Shown: positions 22,101-34,100 of the stretch, in pieces
How positions within the stretch are numbered: the stretch's first letter is position 1
Layout: the number at the start of each line of letters is the position of its first letter
Assembly (NCBI GenBank): GCA_030374765.1
Contig: JARGXX010000095.1
Location: forward strand, 496,001 to 560,000
Reading direction: 5' to 3'
Source: Agarophyton chilense
Lineage: Eukaryota; Rhodophyta; Florideophyceae; Gracilariales; Gracilariaceae
DNA: 64,000 bases
Program-made: the position numbers and the translations under genes
The notes under the pieces: model-generated
The model's database searches: none
What the model was told of the DNA's origin: nothing
What the model saw: the letters and a program-made list of their open reading frames with translations, nothing else

Positions 22101-24142
22101 GGCGGTTTTGTACCGATTGCCCTCGGAACCGTGTCAAACTCCGCCGTCATGCGACGAAGTTGAAGCTGTTTCCAGCTCGCGCTCCATTGGAGTTTGTGGC
22201 CATCGATATACTCGGTCCCTTCCTTACCACTAAGCGGAATTACAAGTTCTTGCTTGTAATTACGGATCGCTTCTCCAAGCTGGTCCGGACCGTACCGTTA
22301 CGGAAGATCTCCGCTATGAGCGTGGCACAAGCCTTCGTCCTACACTGGATCGTCGTCTACGGTCCACCGGTCCACCTTCTCTCCGATAACGGGAGACAAT
22401 TCGCCTCTCGTTTCTTCGAGGATTTGTGTCGCATCTTGGACATTAAGAACCTGTTCACGACCACTTACCACCCCCAAACTAATGGGCAGGCCTAACGGTT
22501 CAACCGGACATTACTTGCGAGACTCTGTTAATACGTTGCAGACCACCCCAAAGATTGGGACTTGTTCACTGATGCGCTCACCTTTGCGTACAATACGCAG
22601 GTGCACAGGACAACTGGATTAACGCCCTTTGAGCTGGTACTGTCCCGTACCCAACCGCCGGTGGCGCTGGAACCACAGCCCAGGCTGGATACCTTTCCGT
22701 CACCGACTGCTTACCGCGAAGCGTGGAAAACTTGGCTCACGAAGCTCGTTCCCGCCGCACGGCGTTCAATGAGCCGAGCCCAGGCCGCTTACAAGCGTGA
22801 CTTTGATACAAAAGCAGCTCGCTCGCCGCCACGTCCCGCCCGCGACGGGTATGTATTCATCCGCAAGGAGTATTGGAACCCAGAGAAGGAGAGACGCCAC
22901 AAGCTGTCACCCGTGGCCGACGGCCCCTTCCGGGTTATTTCGGTGGCTCCCGACAGTGTCGTTTTTGACCTTGCTGGTAATTACGAACGCATCACCCGCG
23001 ATCGCGTGGTATCGGCTCCTCCGCCGTTAACATCCCAACCTACTGGTCTGACTGCTCCCGTTGAGACGGATACATCGACCCCCTTACCCCAGGTCCACCC
23101 GCGTCCCTACGCGTTACCACACCCATCTCGGGGTTTGTCTGACCTTCCGCTACCCGCGGCGCCCAACCGGCAAGGTATCGTGTCGCGCTTTCGTCGCTCC
23201 TCCCCAGTCCACCCGACGGACACCAACGCCGGTGCATTGTCTAAGGAGGGGGAGGCGCCAGACAGCCGTCGTAATCCGGTCGATACCGTCGCTGGAAACG
23301 CCGCACCGTCGCGTGTCATTGTTCGCCCATCAGGGGTGCCTGATACCGACGTCTTGCACAACTCGACGCAGTCGCTATCCAAGCCTCAGAACGCAACTGT
23401 AGATAACGCCACCAACACTCGCCGAGGTGTCACCACACGTGCAATACGGAATGCAAATGCGCTCGACGCACTGCAGCCTGATACAGTACGAGTGGACGAC
23501 GCACCACCAAGTACCCCGCACAGGGAGGCGGATACATCCACGGCGCTGACGCCGGACAGCCAGCCATTGGAACGCTCACGTGACTACACGGAACCTCGCC
23601 GTGGGACAGAGAGGTGCGACAATGCGCCACCGCCCCAGCGAATATCACCGCCGAAGCGAGCTTCACCACGCCGATTAGCGGAACGACCACCCGGGTTACC
23701 CGTCTGTGTGGGCCCTCCAACCGGAGTGGGAAGCGCCGAAACAATCCCGGCACTTGGGGAAAGTGAACCACCGAATTCGGGTCGACAATCCCCTCAGCCT
23801 AGGACTGCCTTGCGCGCTAAACGGTCCGACCGAGGCGAAGCCGCCCAACGCGTGATCACTTCGGTACCACCGGGCTCAGGACAGGTACCACCCGGAAATA
23901 GCGACACCGTCATACAGGATGGCCGGGAAGTGTACCGACAAGAGTTTGTGGTCGGACGCATTCTGGAGCACACCTACCACCCAAAGGATTATATCCAATA
24001 CTTGGTCTGTTGGTACGGGTACGGCCCCGAATGGGGTTCAGACGAACCAATAGAGCACCTGCCTCGGTCAAAGGTGGTACAGTATCATTGTCGTACTGTC
24101 ACGGCTTTGCCGGCTACCATAGACCGAGCCCAAGTGGGATAA
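19135..24142 (+). pseudogene. Chromovirus B Pol: protease, RT, RNase H, integrase, chromodomain
   Basis: The protease has VLDTGAGPNF and the flap-side FGCDFCDRF. RT shows WASPVVLAPKQDGSWRFCVD, YRRL, MPFGVTNSPATFQ and YLDDIVVF; RNase H shows TVDTDASDYQVG and FTDHASLRWL. Integrase has an H2C2 region, AIDILGPF, SDNGRQF and HPQTNGQA. The C-terminus has a chromodomain (QEFVVGRILEH, YLVCWYGYG, HLPRSKVVQYHCR). Damage: TAG at 19378-19380, TGA at 20164-20166, a frameshift near 22010 in the zinc region, TAA at 22493-22495 replacing the catalytic Glu of integrase, and TAA at 22529-22531. Pol is in the -1 frame to gag. The stop at 24140-24142 lies 212 bases from the end of the antisense ORF. Confidence 0.92.
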
Positions 24143-24354
24143 GAAGACACACGGTGGGGATAAAGGAACATAAGATCTGGATAAGGACACTTGGAAGAAG
24201 GAGAAGATGCACAGAAGACCTGGAGAAGGACACTCAGAAGAAGTGGAAGAGAAGGAAGAAAACAAATACGTCATAGACGTAAGCAGTATACTATTTTCGA
24301 AGTTGCTGCACACACTACCGCACAGCGGGATATACTAACCAAGATCAAAAGGGA

Positions 24355-26276
24355 TTAGTTGGAAGAACCCGGATTGCCGTGCGCGCCAACCGATTCGCTA
24401 GCGAAGTTACTCCCGCCGGTCAGGCGTGCCACGAGGGTGTCTCTCATCGCACCGATGTCGCCGCTCGCCGCTTGCGCGTTCAGTCCAACACCCCGAAGGA
24501 ACTGCGTGATAACGACCGCCTCTGAGAGTATGGGAACCTCGATAACTTCCGGTTTGTCTGGCAACGCCGCCGCCACTGGATCGATGACTGCACCTGCGTG
24601 AGTCACTCCCTGCGCCGGCTGCACCGTAGTATCGGCACCATCGGGATCTCCAACGTCTTCCATGACCTCGTCGCCACGGTATTCGCCCGCCTCCTCCAGG
24701 AGATCATCACCGCCATAGGGGTAGTAGAAGTCATCCGAGTTGACAAACCCCACGGGGTGCCCGTATGGTATGCCTCGCGGAGCCATCCAGGGTGCCGACG
24801 CCTCCGCCTCGGAGATCTCTTGCTGCTCCCATGGATTAAAGAAGATGAAATCTCCCGCCAACGGCGTGCGACGCCCCGGAGACCGATCAGCCCCACCGGA
24901 TTCTTGACCACGGCCGCTCTGCGGGACAGGCACGACAGCCCAGTCGACCCGCCCAATGATGTCGATTAGCTCCTGAGCTTCATCAGCGTTATTGACACCT
25001 CCAAGAGGGACTTGAAGGTCCAGCTGCTCGATGTAACCACGCAAACGCGGAGGAATATACCACAGTCGATACTGGTCGTAGGCTTCCCACAAGATGTACG
25101 CCGTGTCGCGGACTGCCCGTTCGGTTAGGACCACGGACCATAAGCCGGAGTGCGGATCCTCGATGAGATACGAGCCCAGATAGGAGACGACTGGAGGCAA
25201 CTCCACGTAACATCCCCGGCACACCTCGACGGAGGACCACCACTCAGGCAGGGGAACGTATCGCCCGAACTGATAGAAGGGACTAATCCGGGTTATCCCG
25301 TGTTCTGATAAGGGACAAGGAACCCAAAGCGGGATCTGCCCCAACGCTCCACGCGGATGAAGTTCTGTAACCACCGATATCGGGACTCACGACGAAGGTG
25401 ACGGAACTCGGCACGAATGATCGGACGGACCCAGAAGATCGCTTCTTGACGTGCTCGCGGTTGACCGCGCCATGCGTAAGTTTCCAACGCCGCAAGGCGG
25501 TCACAATAGCCGATCTCACCTTGAGTCCGGTACATCCGTAGGTCGAAGCCGAATTCGTCGGGGATGGGGTTTTGGAAGTTTGCCCGGTTGATCTGTGAGT
25601 AACCGATGCGGACGAATATACAATGCGCCTCTTCCGTCGACTCGCGCTTTCGCCGCAGAATCGCGTGAACGGGAACCGCCACACGGCGTCGCCAGTCCCA
25701 CGAAGTGGTGATCAAAGCCGGCAGCTCGCCCGGGAGACGCGCATTGCCATCAGCATACGCGGCCACGAGTTCTTCGTCGAAGACCGCTGTCGGATGGAAC
25801 CACGGAGCTCTCCGGAGAATCGCCGCATGTTGACGCGGGTTTAACCCCACGAGTTCGTCGTAACTGGGCCAGGTACCCTCCGCCGGAGTGATGTGGCTTG
25901 AAGCTTCAACGGGACCCCGGGATTGGCTCGGCGCAGTTGACGAGGCACTCCTTCGCGGAAGGGGAGCCGAAGGGAAACCGGAGAAGTAACCCCGGCGGGG
26001 ATTGTTACCACCGTTCATCGGGAGAACTGGTCGCCGAGGTATCGGGATGTGGTCGCGGGAAGTCGGCGTACGATGCGGAAGAGCGCTCGAAGTTCGACGA
26101 GTGTTTACCGCGTTGGTGCGTTTGTCGTTCGGTTGTGCAGCTCTGCCTTTGACAGTCCAGTGGTCGCTGGACGCGTTACGCGACTCGCTCTTATGCCGGT
26201 TGGACCGTTGCCTTCCCGCCATTTCGACGGCGTGTTCGTCACCTAAGGAGGGGGATATGAAGGACAATGCCTTCAA
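24355..26276 (-). pseudogene. Chromovirus B antisense ORF (third gene), one frameshift
   Basis: The minus-strand gene has two overlapping frames: 26276-25293 (N-terminal half) and 25374-24355 (C-terminal half), joined by one indel near 25300. The likely start is the MAGRQRS methionine at 26222, 35 bases outside the 3' LTR. The N-terminus (about 150 residues) is basic, Ser/Pro-rich and disordered. A globular region follows with APWFHPTAV, IIRAEFRHLRR, RSRFGFLVPYQ, FGRYVPLPEWW, CYVELPPVVSYLGS and ILWEAYDQYRLWY. The tail has SPGRRTPLAGDFIFFNPW and an acidic end. Matching blocks occur in element D's antisense ORF (APWFDPVAI, LLRAEFRFLRK, RSRLGYLVPYQ, CPVELPPAISYIGS). I do not recognise the family, so the function is unknown. 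Confidence 0.72.
26244..26255 (+). other. Polypurine tract of element B
   Basis: AAGGAGGGGGA lies immediately before the 3' LTR and would be the plus-strand primer. Confidence 0.8.
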
Positions 26277-27144
26277 GGGGGTTTCTTCGCAGGACTTAGA
26301 GGTTTCGCGCGATTGAGGGATAGCTTGGGCTATGACGAGCTATACCGCTATTGCGTGGTGACCGCCGGTTAGGACCGGAAGTGCACACGGGTGGAACACG
26401 TTGACTGCACGGATGCCAACGCTCGAGTACGAGGCGTGCCACACGTGGCCCGGATTGTACCTAATGGTTAGTATTATTTAGTAATTTTTAGTATTTATTT
26501 AGCTACGCTATCGCTATTTAGTGTCTGTTTTTCGGGCGCGCGTCCACTGTCAGGGGCCGCGCGCCACACTACTTAGGACGTTGAGCACTGCTCCCCAGTA
26601 AAAACCCTCTTGGGAGACCAAGGAGATAGTCTTGGCTTTGAACTCTTCGCCTTCGGCGCGTCTTCACCCCATACTGCGTGAGCGCCCGTCGGACGTTAGT
26701 TCATCCACCCCTCCGTCTACCAGAGTGCTACCACCACCGTGGGTTCATATTTAATCGCCGACACCACTTGTCTTAGTCTCTCCCCTGTATAGGGTTTCGC
26801 CCCCGTTTCCTCTTGTTCTCTTTTTTTGGCTCTCGTGAGTGGCCGCACCACTCACCCCGCTCGTCCACCTCATACGAGTGTTTCCTCGCTCCTTTTCCGA
26901 CAATCGCCGTGGTACCGCTCCGCCTAAGAATGGTCACACCCGGACTTTGCCGTGCTCACCTAAACACTCTAGGTATATCCCGCCGGATTGGCCTCGGTCT
27001 TACACCCGACTCCGTCGTCCCTTTCCAGAGTGGCTCTGTTTCTGTGCTCCGCTGGGACGCGTCTCCTCCGCCTGAGGCGTGTCTCTCAAGAGAGGAAGAT
27101 CCCGAACATCTTCGTGGTGTCTCCGCTCCAAGCGTTGTCCTACA
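26258..27144 (+). repeat. 3' LTR of chromovirus B
   Basis: An 887-bp copy of 16023-16906 with the proper TG start. It ends TTGTCCTACA, followed by the CCAAT duplication. Confidence 0.93.
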
Positions 27145-27149
27145 CCAAT
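27145..27149 (+). repeat. Target site duplication CCAAT, right copy (element B)
   Basis: Same five bases as 16018-16022; after it the C pol coding sequence resumes (minus-strand TTLDANCGYW). Confidence 0.9.
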
Positions 27150-28039
27150 AACCACAATTGGCGTCCAACGTGGTAAATATCTGCGCATCTCCCAAGGAGT
27201 CGTTGCTCCCATCCATTCTAGGTATCGGGTACGAATCTCTGATGATCACGCTATTGAGCCTCCTGTAGTCCACACAAAACCTCATATGGTTATCCCCTTT
27301 CTTCTTAACCAGAACCACGGGACTAGCCCAATCTGAGCTGGCTGGTTCAATTACCCCTTCTTGGAGCATTCGCTCTACTTCTTTGAGTTCTATCTCTCTC
27401 GCCTTCGGACCTGCTCGGTATGGTTGCTGGTAAATCGGCTTCGAGTCAGGGAGGAGCTCGATGCGATGCTGTGTGGCCTTAATTTGGCCCAGATGGCCTG
27501 ACCACATGGTTTCGAACTCCTCCAGAAGGTCGATACTACGGCCCCGCACTTGGCCGTTTTCTTCACCGATCTGGACTGTATCTTGCCATTGCCTCTCAGG
27601 GTCCGGTTTCTCTTCTTTGTCTACCGATGCCTTATCGGTTACTTTCGCTTCCAAGTTGGTATTTATCGATACCTTTGTGGTTGTGGACGCATTTGCGCCC
27701 CCCCTTCCTTATCGAGGGTGACCTCGCCGAGATCAGTGTGAGCTACGGTGAAGACCCCTTGTGGTGCCGGTAATGCGATGCCAACATTGGTATTTTTCGG
27801 CAAATTCACGTCGTGACTGCTGAAGTTGCTGAGACACACCATAAAGGGTTGATTTGGGATATTGTCGACAATGCCGTTGGCCATCAAGGTGAGGTGTCGA
27901 TGTGCTAACCTCAGATGGTTTTGTAGTATGACCAGCCCGGGGGTGGCACACGACACCGGTACCGATATTTGCTGCATTGGCGGGATAAAAACCTGTTTCG
28001 TAATGCGCACTTTGTTGGAGACCGTTTCGGTGGATATCC
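27150..28039 (-). pseudogene. Chromovirus C pol: protease tail and N-terminal part of RT
   Basis: This segment lies between nested elements D and B. It begins with the post-protease region (VFIPPMQQISVPVS, LTLMANGIVDNIPNQPF), continues to the RT fingers (IELLPDSKP, PYRAGPKAREI, EGVIEPASSDWASPVVLVKK, FCVDYRRLNSV) and ends at TTLDANCGYW where element B enters. A one-base indel in a C run at about 27699-27706 shifts the frame between the two parts; otherwise the frame agrees with the segments on both sides. Confidence 0.9.
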
Positions 28040-28044
28040 TCTTC
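28040..28044 (+). repeat. Target site duplication TCTTC, left copy (element D)
   Basis: TCTTC flanks element D here and at 38121-38125. Removing 28045-38125 joins the C protease and RT segments in one frame. Confidence 0.9.
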
Positions 28045-28712
28045 TGTAGTATTCTACTATGTCGGGGAATCCGATAGGATGATTTTTCGCGAAGTCGCGG
28101 TTGGAACTCATAAGTGAGTGATATCATCAAACTTGTGATATGAAACGGCACACCGCGTAGGGTGCCAGGAGGCAGGGTACATTAGTGGAACACGTGGTAT
28201 CACGAGTAAAGTGGCTTGCAACGGCGCATGTAGTGGAGATCCACGTGGTTGGTTTTACTACCCTTTGTAGATGTAAGTCCATAAGGGACCATATCCATAC
28301 AGTGGTTTGGCTAAGTGGCTGACCACTGGGTATTATTTATATATTTATTTGGGCACTCACCCTGGCACACAGTATATAGTGCACCAGAGGTGAGCGCCGA
28401 CTCCAAGTAAAGGAGACAACATGGGCATCATTAATATTCTGTTCCTCGCTTAGGATTACTTAACCGGAGATCCGGACGAGCTATAATAGATAGTCAGCCC
28501 CCAACCACTTCACGAGCCGTCTCGTACCTACGTTCCATCAACGTTTTACAGTTGCACTGTTCACCCTCGCTGGCGAGTAGTGGCCTTACACCCCACTTCC
28601 AGCTCGCTGGTGTTGTAGCTCTACCACCCCTTTTCCTTCGCCGCAAGCGACCCATCAGCAGTCCGAACGCTGTCGCAGGTGTCTGCTCTCTCCGTTAGAG
28701 CGGATACTACAA
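28045..28712 (+). repeat. 5' LTR of chromovirus D
   Basis: Starts TGTAGTATTCTACTATG and ends GCGGATACTACA, with 8-bp inverted termini (TGTAGTAT / ATACTACA). An AT-rich TATA-like stretch lies at about 28330-28350. The copy is at 37454-38120. Confidence 0.92.
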
Positions 28713-28714
28713 GT

Positions 28715-28732
28715 GGTCTCCCGACTTAGAAC
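28715..28732 (+). other. Primer-binding site of element D
   Basis: TGGTCTCCCGACTTAGAA begins two bases after the LTR; it is identical to the site in element C. Confidence 0.8.
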
Positions 28733-28892
28733 CACTGTGGTCAGCTGCACTGAACAATTCGTTCCTGGAACGTGGAATCGATATCGATACTTGGAAAAAG
28801 TGGAATCACTACAGTTATTGTTTATCAACCACCTCCGGCAATTGCGGAATTCATCGTGGTTGAACACGTGATCGAGAAGTCGAAGACACCAT

Positions 28893-31080
28893 TTGGTTCG
28901 CACCTGGACCCAGGTTTGGTCTAGGATGCCGAAGACCCGAAGCCAGTCGAGTACTGATCGCCCCGGTCCTGCGGGACCACCCCCGAAAACGAGGCTCGCC
29001 TCATCCGTTGAAGCCGGAGAGCGGCTGTATCGTCAAGCGATGTCGCGCTCACGCTCGGTGAACGATGAACGAGATCTTTCGGATGTACCGGCCCCTGTGG
29101 CAGCGGCAGTCACGCCCACCACAGAAGCCTTAGTTGACCCTGAGGTGGTCGGACCTCAAGAAGAGGATGATTTGCGCAGGGAAGTGCGTCGTCTCAAGTC
29201 TGAGTCAAGCGCTTCGCGTGTGCGCATGGTTGCGTTGGAATCGCAGATCGCTGCTCTTATCGCTGATGCCGAACAATTACGCAGTGCGCATCAAGCACTC
29301 GTTCGTCAAGACGATGGGAAGCAGGTCTCTGCATCAGTGAAAACACTACGTGAGGATTTGAACCATCTACTGGAGAGGTACGGGAATACGCCCGATGCGC
29401 TACCCGGCTTAACCTTGGATGTAGAGGAAGTCCTCACTCGAGTTAACCCTCGTTTAGAACGCCTCGAGGCGGCAGTTCATGCGCAGACTGCTGCTAAACC
29501 AGTCGTGCTGGAAGGGGAAGGAGCTCCTTTGGAGAAAGCTCGTTCGAAGAAGTCCGAGTCACGACGTAAGAAGCGGAAGTCCGCACGTGATTCGAGTGAT
29601 GAATCGTCAAGTACGGAGGGTTTCAGTTCCAGTACTGATGATTCAGATGATTCAGATACGTCAGATGACGACGACAGTGATGATGGTCATCGAAGGTCCC
29701 AATCTCGGAAGAAGAACACGTCTTCGTGGTTAATGAGAAAAAAAGGCTCACCTTACAGAGGATTGAAGGTGCTCCCGTGCACGAATCCGCTTTATCGGAA
29801 GGTCCTGAATTACAGGTACTACCGTCTGAAGGTGAAAATCAAAAAGCGCTCAGGACGCGAAACCGCGAAGGTGAAGGATCACATCAAACGATTGAAGATC
29901 GGCCTTAATGATTTAATAGTTGATCGGAAAACCCCCATTCTCGTTATCGAGTTTCTCACTCGATTCGTTGCCGAAGCAGACCCTCTAGAGATGAGTGAAC
30001 CACAGGCATTTGTGTCTTTACCACACTTCCTGAAGAGTTTTGCTTTAGAGCAATATCGTTCCGTTTGCGGATCATTGACAGCCGATGAAGGCGGCGTTAC
30101 CTCATGGCCAGAGGCGGTGCAGTATTTGCTGCGCAGTTACGCGACTTCAAACGCGATACGTCAGGCGATTCTGGACCTAAGGGATGTGACCCAAAAGCCT
30201 GAGGAGGGCGAAGCTGAGTACAGCTCAAGGCTTAACAAAGCTTCAGTCCGCTGTGGAATTGTCCACTCGACGGAGGACAAGATTACCTTGTACATCGACG
30301 GGCTGGACCCGAGCATCAAGTCGTTGGTAGCTCGATGTCGAGAGAAGCATGGAAGAGTCTCCTTTTTGGAGTTAGTTTAGTTTGCGAAAGCTGAAGGAGA
30401 CGCGGCAAGAGCGCGGGGTAGCCCCCGTCGTTCAGTGGTTTTTGGAACCTCAATGGGTAAGGAGAAGATCTCCGCCAGAGTTAATCACCGCAGAAAACTG
30501 CTACATCTGGAATCTCTAGTTAACTTGCGAGATTCGTCGTTGGCACCCAAAGGGAGTGACTTGCATGAGGAGGCGGTCCATTTAATGGAATATACGGACT
30601 TTTCTGTACCTACAGTGGATCTCCCACACTCGGAGTCGCAGGACGAGGAAGCCCTAATGGATATGGAGGGCCGTCGCCCTATGTACCGTCCCTACCCGAT
30701 GCCTCCACAAGGAGGTTTTAAGAACGGGAAACCCGGATGGGTGGATACTCGCACGGAATACCGTTCACAACCTATGTTGACCAACCGTCGTGACGGTTTG
30801 ATATGTTATTCATGTTATGGAAAACACCATTTGAGTGCAGAATGCACGCTTCCTGCAAAGGATCTGAGTCGTATCATGACGATTTATGAAACACTCTCAG
30901 AAGAGGAAAGGGGCCGCGTACCGGCGGGCATGTATTGGAAAGCCAAAAGTTGGTTTTCTCAGACACCAATGCGCGCCGATGGACAAGCCGGTTGCTCAGA
31001 AGGCTGAAGTGTTACAACCCGGATCCCCGGTAGGAAGAGGCGCCTTTGAGGCGAAGCAGCCGGTGCAACCGGAAAACTAA
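28893..31080 (+). pseudogene. Chromovirus D Gag
   Basis: The gag frame runs from about 28893 (or the ATG at 28927) to a TAG at 30378-30380 (CAG to TAG), then in frame to 31007. The true C-terminus, ending PVQPEN, lies in the +1 frame up to 31080, so one indel sits near 30950-31000. It shows a coiled-coil-like N-terminal third, a KK-rich then Ser/Asp-rich linker at about residues 215-275, and the capsid-like domain (TNPLYRKVLNYRYYRL, KVKDHIKRLKIGL, WPEAVQYLLRSYAT, LYIDGLDPSIKSLVARC). A complete CCHC zinc knuckle, CYSCYGKHHLSAEC, is present. Pol follows in the -1 frame. Confidence 0.9.
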
Positions 31081-31121
31081 GTGAGGGAGCCCCTAGGGGG
31101 TCGGCACTAGTCGATCCCGTA

Positions 31122-34100
31122 GTGCTGACCAGGGAGAGCTCGCCTCCCCGCTCCCGCGCTTGGAAGCCCAAGATTCTCTTGAGGCCTCCCAAATTTCCGC
31201 CGTACGGAATCAATCCGCCGGACGGAAAGCGAGTACAGTTTGACTGTGGGTTACATCGTCCTTGGAGACGTTATACTTGTCCGTCAAAACGGGAAAGTTA
31301 CCTCATGGTAGTGTCTAAAAGAAACTATAAGGTCTATGCCGACATCGGCTCTGACAGGAATCTGTTATCTCGTCGATTGACTATCCTGGACACAGGTGCT
31401 GGTCCGAACTTTATACGGGAATCGGAGCTCGCTCCTGCTGACTTAGAACGTATTCGATACGGTCCTTTACCGGACATCCGGGATGCCAACAAAAATGCTG
31501 TGAAGACACTGGGAACAGTTCGACTCGTGGTGCGTTTCGGACGCTTTGTAGTCCTAGTCGACTTCATCGTCTGTAAGACGTTAGCTGCACCAGTGGTACT
31601 GGGATGTGATTGTTGCGACAAGTTTGTCGAAGCCATTCGCCCGCGAAGAAAACTAGTCGAACTAGATGATGGATCAATGGTACCAATTGTTCGCAAGCCA
31701 ATGCGTCGTTGCTCTGAAGCATCTCCACTTCCACCATCTATGGAATACGGAAAATCCCGAGGACGTGTCTCGCCGAGGATTCGAGTAGCGAAGAGTGCCA
31801 TGCTGAAGGCGCAAACCCAAACTTGGGTTCAAGTAAGAACAGAACGACACGGACTCGTGGTAATTCAACCAAATACTCGGATGTACGATTCCCGTGGATT
31901 GCTAGTCGCTAACGGCATTGTTCAGGTTGATCCTGGTAGCCCCTTTTGGATACTAGTGAGTAACTTCACCGATAACGATTATCAGATACCGAAGAATCAG
32001 GTTGTTGCAACAGCTTTGCCTCATCCCACAGTGGTGGTCCCTACTCATATCTCTACTGCAGAAGTATTGGAATTAAACCATGTCAGTGACACAGACGAAG
32101 AACTGAAAACTCCCTCTGGAGATCAATTGCAAACGGCAAAGGATCCAGAGAGCCTGGTCGATGAGCTAGAATTAGCACATATGTCGGAACACTACAGAAC
32201 GAAGATCAGGTCTATGCTGAAGAAGTATACATCCATGTGGAGTGGAAAACTAGCGATCTCCGCTACGGAACACCATATTGATTTGGTCCCAGGGTCACGA
32301 CCCATCTCCCAACCACCCTACAGAGCGGGACCGCGAACTCGCCAAATCGAGGAGGAGAATGTCAGCAAAATGCTGGAAGAAGGAGTAATCGAAGCAGCTC
32401 AATCTGCTTGGGCCTCACCAGTGGTGCTGGTTCCAAAACCTGATGGTTCTTTACGATTCTGTATCGATTATCGAAAACTGAACGCAGTTACAGTTCGGGA
32501 TACATACCCGTTGCCTCGAATGGACTAATGTATTGACAGCTTAGGAGAAGCGAACGTTTTCACCACGGTGGACGCCAACTCTGGCTATTGGAAGGTGCCT
32601 GTAGCGGAAGAAGACCAAGACAAAACCGCATTTGCGTGTCACGCCGGTCTCTACCGTTTCAAAAGGATGCCCTTTGGCTTAACGAATGCACCGGCTACTT
32701 TCCAGCGTACTCTGGACATCTTGCTCTCAAGATACAATTGGAGGACTTGTTTAGTCTATTTGGACGATGTGATCATCTTTTCCCAGGATGTGGAAAGCCA
32801 TTTACGGCATGTCGAGGAGATCCTCAAAGCACTACAGAGCGCAAGTATCACCTTGAAGTTCAAGAAATGCGAATGGTTCGCTGGCACCGTCCGGTACTTA
32901 GGACATGTGATCAAGCCGGGACAGCTTGCCATTCAAGAGGCACAAACAGCGGCTCTACGCGAAGTACAACCTCCGTCGACACAGAAGCAATTGCGTTCTT
33001 TCCTCGGCTTGTACAACGTCTACAGAAGATTCGTGCCGCGATACTCGCATATAGCGGCACCGCTCAACGCAAAGCTGCGTAAAGGACAACCAGTACAGCT
33101 GGAACCATTCAGACAAGCTGAAGTGGAAGCGTTCGACACGCTGAAGACAAAGATTATTACAGCCCCAGTCTTGGCGCTGCCCATCCCCAACCTGCCATAC
33201 TCAGTGGATACCGACTCTAGCGAGTACCAAGTAGGGTGTGCCCTTTTTCAAACAAACCCTGATGGTGAACGCAAACCCATTGGTTTCTGGTCAAGATCGC
33301 TGAACGCAGCTGAAAAGAAGTATTCAGTTTCAGAAAAGGAATACCTTGCAGTCGTTTGGGCTCTAACCACAATGCGACCGTATCTCCAAGGAGAACGTTT
33401 TACCGTCAACACGGATCATTCGTCTCTACGATGTTTACTGTCCATTACAGACCCGTCTGGTCTTCTCACACGATGGCGCTTACGCCTTTCTGAATTCGAT
33501 TTCGAAGTGAAGTATAAGAAGGGATTGGCCAATGTCCAAGCTGACGCGCTATCGCTACTCAAAACACTGGGCGAAACCCAAGGCGAAATCGATGAAAAGA
33601 TAACTTGTTTCTACATTGAGACCCATTCACCATCTTTTGAAGAAGAGAAACAAGAGACCCTTGATGATTATTCGGATGCAGACCCGTTCCTTGCATCAGC
33701 AGACACTGACCTTTCAGTTCAACTCGAGCGAATCTCGTGCACTGAGCTCCTCAATGAGCAACACGCCGATACGTTTTGTGCGTCGATACGCTCTCGTCTT
33801 AACGGGGGGGAGGAGCTTCCCTTTTCACTCGATACACGAGGAATACTGTTAAGACATGTCGAAAAGCATGATCAAATCGTGATTCCACACGTTTCTGAAG
33901 AGTCGAGTACTCCATCTGGCACACTACAGCAGGCTTTCTGGTCATCCAGGAAGAACGAAGTTGTTCATGACTCTAAGAAGAGATTTCTACTAGCCTACTT
34001 TGGCAATGGACTGCCATGCTACAGTGAGGTTTTGTACAACATGTGCGAAGAATCGCGTGAAGCTTTACAGGAAGCGGAAACCGATGACGTTATTCCAGGC

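Larger units (their letters stand above)
16023..27144 (+). mobile_element. Chromovirus B, complete element nested in element C
   Basis: An 11.1-kb Ty3/gypsy element with two LTRs (884 and 887 bp), a PBS, gag, pol with chromodomain, an antisense ORF, a polypurine tract and a CCAAT target duplication. By eye the LTRs differ at about 1.5 percent of sites, which makes it the youngest of the nested elements. The 5' LTR begins TC where the 3' LTR has TG. Confidence 0.93.

Noticed and set aside
19135-24142. Stop-codon reassignment to explain the internal stops
   Set aside because: All three stop codons occur inside ORFs, along with frameshifts, and the zinc-finger gene ends in a normal TAG; decay explains this better.
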